This document shows, piece after piece, positions 61,488-64,000 of a stretch of 64,000 bases of DNA. Origin of the DNA: Streptomyces sp. YIM 130001. Its GTDB lineage: Bacteria > Actinomycetota > Actinomycetes > Streptomycetales > Streptomycetaceae. The stretch is from assembly GCF_003574445.1 (NCBI RefSeq), contig NZ_KZ984553.1, forward strand, positions 248,001 through 312,000, read 5' to 3'. The stretch's first letter is position 1, and every line of letters starts with the position of its first letter. The notes under the pieces are model-generated. The model was not told the DNA's origin and searched no databases. It saw only the letters and a list, made by a program, of their open reading frames with translations. The translations under genes were made by a program, and so were the position numbers.

Positions 61488-63697
61488 GTCCGCCTCTGCT
61501 GCCCGGGGACCCCTCGACGATCGGCGGCCATCGCATCCTGGCCCGACTCGGTGCGGGCGGTATGGGAGTGGTGTACCTGGGCCGCGCTCCGGGCGGGACC
61601 CTCGCCGCCGTGAAGGTGGTGCACCAGGACCTCGCCGACGAACCCGGTTTCCGGCTGCGGTTCCAGCGGGAGATCGAGGCCGCGCGGCGGGTGGAGAGCG
61701 CTTGGGTGTCGCCGGTGACGGCCGCCGGGCCGGACGACGCGCCCGCGCCCTGGCTGGCCACCGCCTTCGTCCCCGGGCCGTCGCTCGGGGAGGCCGTGCA
61801 GCGCTTCGGGCCGCTGCCCGAGCGCAGCGTCGGCCGCCTCGGACACCTGCTCGCCGCCGCGCTCGGGCAGGTCCATGCGGCCGGTCTGGTGCACCGTGAC
61901 GTCAAACCGGCGAATGTCCTGCTCGCGGTCGACGGCCCGCGGCTGATCGACTTCGGTATCGCGCGCTCCCCGGACGCGACCGCGCTGACGACCGCGGGTG
62001 CGGTGGCCGGATCGCCCGGCTTCCTGTCTCCGGAACAGGCGCGAGCGGGCGAACTCGGCCCGGCGAGCGATGTGTTCTCGCTCGGCTGCCTGCTGGCGCA
62101 CGCCCTCACGGGCCGCCCGCCGTTCGGCCATGGCACGCCCGAGGCGATCCTCTACCGGACCGTTCACGAGGAGCCCGACCTCGGCGGGCCGGAACCGGAA
62201 GAAGCCCGGTCCCTGCTGGCCGTGGTCCGCGCCTGTCTGGCCAAGGAGCCTGCCGCGCGCCCGGGCACGGTGGAGATCGGGCGGCGGCTCGCCGCCGACC
62301 GCACCGGTGGGGAGGACTGGCTGCCGGGACCGGTCCTGCGGCACATCGCCGAGACGACGGCCCGGATGCTGGCGCTCCCCGACATCGAGCCCACCGCGGC
62401 CGGAACCCCCGGCCTGCCCGTCACCGACACCGCCGTCGACGGCACGCCGTCGGCTGCCGGGGCCGCACCGCCCGCGACGCCGCCGACGCCCCCGCACCAC
62501 GGGCGTCGCCGCGCGCTCCTGTCGATCGCAGGCGCGGCGGCCGCCGTCGCCGCGGGCGGTGGCCTGTGGGCGCTGACCCGCGACGACGGTTCCGCCGCCG
62601 GAAGCGGCGACACCCGGTGGGCGCTCGGCGTGCATGCCGACCTCAGTGGCCCGGGCAAGGCAGTCGGCCGCGCACTGGAGCAGGGCGCGCGCCTCGCCGT
62701 CGAGCAGTACAACGCCCGCGCTTCCAGACCCTTCGAACTGGACCTGCGCACGTCCGACGACCGCGGCTCCGAGGGACGCGCGAAAGCCGCCGCCGAGCGA
62801 CTGGTGGCGGACCGGGGCGTACTGGCCGTCATCGGTCCCAACACCAGCCAGACGGCGGTGGCATCGCTCGCGACCTACGACGCGGCGATGCTGCCCCTGC
62901 TGTTCGTCGTGCCCGGCACGGTGTGGCTCCGCACCGAACACAGCCGGACCGCGGTCCACTGCCGGGCGCCCGATTTCTCGGTGGCCTACGAGATCGCCTA
63001 CCACCTGGCGATGCGGACGAAAGCCCGGCGCATCGGCCTTCTCCAGGACCGCACGGCGGCCGCGTACGGGTGGGAGGTCAGCGCCATGACGTCCGAGCCA
63101 CTGCACGACGCCGGTCTCACACTGCACCCCCGGGTGGCCCCGGCCGGGCTCGTCGACTTCCGGCCGCTGATCGACGACCTGATGGACGACGGCATCGACT
63201 CCTACATCCACGCCGGGTACGCGGACAGCGCCGCCCGCGCCGCCAGGGATCTCGCGGACGCGGAATTCACCGGCCGCCGGATGGGCACGCAGACACTGCT
63301 CGATCCGCGGTTCCTCGACGCCGCGGGGGCGGCGGCCGAAGGATGGCTGATCACCGCGTCCTGCATCGACCCGAGCGCCGTGCCGGCCGCGGCGCCCTTC
63401 CGCAAGGCGTACCGCAGGCGTTTCGGCAGGGAGCCGGGCTACTACGCGGCCGAGGCCTACGACACGGCGAACCTCACCATCCGCCGGCTGACCGGGTCCG
63501 CCCGCGACGGACGCCCGCCATCGAGGAGGCGCCTCGTCCCCCTGCTGCGCGGCGCCGAGTACCAGGGCATCACCAAGAAGTTCGCCTTCGAGGCGGACAC
63601 CGGCCACTACTCGCTCGAGGAAGGGGTCTCGCTGTACGAAGTGAAGGACGGAAAGTTCCGCTTCGTTCCGGTGAAGCCGCGGGAAGCGGAGAAGTGA
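61484..63697 (+). CDS. Ser/Thr kinase fused to a LivK-type binding domain
   Basis: 737 residues. N-terminal Hanks-type kinase: glycine loop GAGGMG at 23-28, Lys44 in AAVKVV, HRDVKPAN at 137-144, DFG at 156-158 and a P-loop-like APE region (SPGFLSPEQ). A Pro-rich linker and one membrane segment (about 344-365) follow, then a periplasmic binding-protein type I domain (378-737: WALGVHADLSGPGKAVG, LAVIGPNTSQTAVASLATYDAAMLPLLFVVPGT). Kinase inside, ligand binding outside: a receptor kinase that may sense an amino acid or similar small molecule. TTG 61484 overlaps the lipoprotein stop. Confidence 0.9.
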   Translation: MSPPLLPGDPSTIGGHRILARLGAGGMGVVYLGRAPGGTLAAVKVVHQDLADEPGFRLRFQREIEAARRVESAWVSPVTAAGPDDAPAPWLATAFVPGPSLGEAVQRFGPLPERSVGRLGHLLAAALGQVHAAGLVHRDVKPANVLLAVDGPRLIDFGIARSPDATALTTAGAVAGSPGFLSPEQARAGELGPASDVFSLGCLLAHALTGRPPFGHGTPEAILYRTVHEEPDLGGPEPEEARSLLAVVRACLAKEPAARPGTVEIGRRLAADRTGGEDWLPGPVLRHIAETTARMLALPDIEPTAAGTPGLPVTDTAVDGTPSAAGAAPPATPPTPPHHGRRRALLSIAGAAAAVAAGGGLWALTRDDGSAAGSGDTRWALGVHADLSGPGKAVGRALEQGARLAVEQYNARASRPFELDLRTSDDRGSEGRAKAAAERLVADRGVLAVIGPNTSQTAVASLATYDAAMLPLLFVVPGTVWLRTEHSRTAVHCRAPDFSVAYEIAYHLAMRTKARRIGLLQDRTAAAYGWEVSAMTSEPLHDAGLTLHPRVAPAGLVDFRPLIDDLMDDGIDSYIHAGYADSAARAARDLADAEFTGRRMGTQTLLDPRFLDAAGAAAEGWLITASCIDPSAVPAAAPFRKAYRRRFGREPGYYAAEAYDTANLTIRRLTGSARDGRPPSRRRLVPLLRGAEYQGITKKFAFEADTGHYSLEEGVSLYEVKDGKFRFVPVKPREAEK

Positions 63698-64000
63698 GCC
63701 GGGGAGCGAAACGTCTGCGACCGCTGCGCCCCGACGACCCCGAGCGGCTGGGCGGGCACCTGCTCCTCGGCCGGCTCGGGGCGGGCGGGATGGGTGTCGT
63801 GTATCTCGGGCGTTCGCCGGGCGGCGCTCTCACCGCACTCAAGGTCGTACGCACCGAGTACGCCGGCGACCCGGGGTTCCTCGCGCGCTTCCGGCGGGAG
63901 GCGGCGGCCACCGCTCGTCTCGACAACCGCTGGTTGGCACCCGTACTCGCCTCCGATGTGGCCGGCGACCGGCCGTGGTTGGCCACCGCCTACGTACCGG
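63694..64000 (+). CDS. Second Ser/Thr kinase (3' end outside window)
   Basis: GTG 63694 overlaps the stop of the previous kinase. The 102 visible residues are the start of a Hanks-type kinase: LGGHLLLGRLGAGGMGVVYLGRSPGGALTALKVVRTEYAGDPGFLARFRREAAATARLDNRWLAPVLASD, with the glycine loop and the ATP-binding Lys. It is similar to the first kinase, which suggests tandem duplication. Whether it too carries a binding domain cannot be seen here. Confidence 0.9.
   Translation, partial: MSRGAKRLRPLRPDDPERLGGHLLLGRLGAGGMGVVYLGRSPGGALTALKVVRTEYAGDPGFLARFRREAAATARLDNRWLAPVLASDVAGDRPWLATAYVP

Noticed and set aside
61232..63607. 791-codon open frame on the minus strand
   Set aside because: Antisense to the kinase-binding-domain fusion, which has all kinase motifs in order.

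Overview
The window is very GC-rich, gene-dense chromosomal DNA with many GTG and TTG starts, ATGA/GTGA stop-start overlaps, LacI/GntR/TetR/MerR regulators, Tat and lipoprotein exports and GerE-type HTH proteins. This points to an actinomycete, most likely Streptomyces or a close relative. I see no rRNA, tRNA, CRISPR array, complete insertion sequence or prophage. The only transfer scars are a short IS5-like transposase relic near 44.6 kb and a possible DUF397 relic near 3.8 kb.

Layout. 1-3.5 kb: end of a Dpp/Opp-type ABC importer (two permeases and a fused double ATPase). 4.0-7.9 kb: a compact operon that does not match a system I can name: small GerE-type regulator, 109-residue one-TM peptide, strong hairpin, ABC ATPase, ABC permease, 106-residue two-TM protein, and an M50-like HExxH membrane protease ending in ten Ser-Gly-Ala repeats. 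It resembles a secreted or membrane-active peptide system without a modifying enzyme and is my main candidate for something undescribed. 7.9-16.8 kb: a VOC protein, then an L-sugar locus (Tat-exported GH106-like rhamnosidase, LacI regulator, MFS sugar transporter, AraA/fucose-isomerase-like enzyme) linked by four AAACG-centred LacI-type boxes.

16.9-29.9 kb: a steroid C/D-ring (HIP) degradation cluster matching the mycobacterial KstR2 regulon: echA20, ipdA, ipdB, ipdC, fadA6, kstR2, ipdF, fadE30, fadE31, fadE32, fadE33 and two further SDRs. Two near-identical 14-bp KstR2-type operators sit in the two divergent promoter regions. fadD3 is not in the window. 30-38 kb: two small DUF proteins, a FadR-type GntR regulator, a deazaflavin nitroreductase-like protein, a MerR regulator and the lutABC/lldEFG lactate-oxidation operon. 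The GntR gene and the lut operon share a TATGGTCGGACC(A/G)TA operator.

37-46 kb: LysR with a divergent Asp-nucleophile hydrolase, a long-form GAPDH, TetR with a divergent hydrolase under tandem TetR palindromes, an ArsR/MFS pair, an IS relic and a membrane-protein gene broken by one extra G in a G7 tract. 45.7-52 kb: a CebR-like LacI regulator, sugar ABC importer and GH1 beta-glucosidase under two TGGGAACGTTCCCA palindromes. 52-55.7 kb: a Cds1-like cysteine desulfhydrase, a thioesterase and an FAD monooxygenase.

55.9-60.3 kb: a family 1 encapsulin shell, its DyP-peroxidase cargo with a C-terminal targeting peptide, and an FdhF/YdeP-type molybdopterin oxidoreductase directly upstream on the same strand. 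60.6-64 kb: a lipoprotein, a Ser/Thr kinase fused across a membrane segment to a LivK-type binding domain, and the start of a second kinase cut by the window end.

All functional calls come from reading motifs and remembered family patterns; no database search was run.
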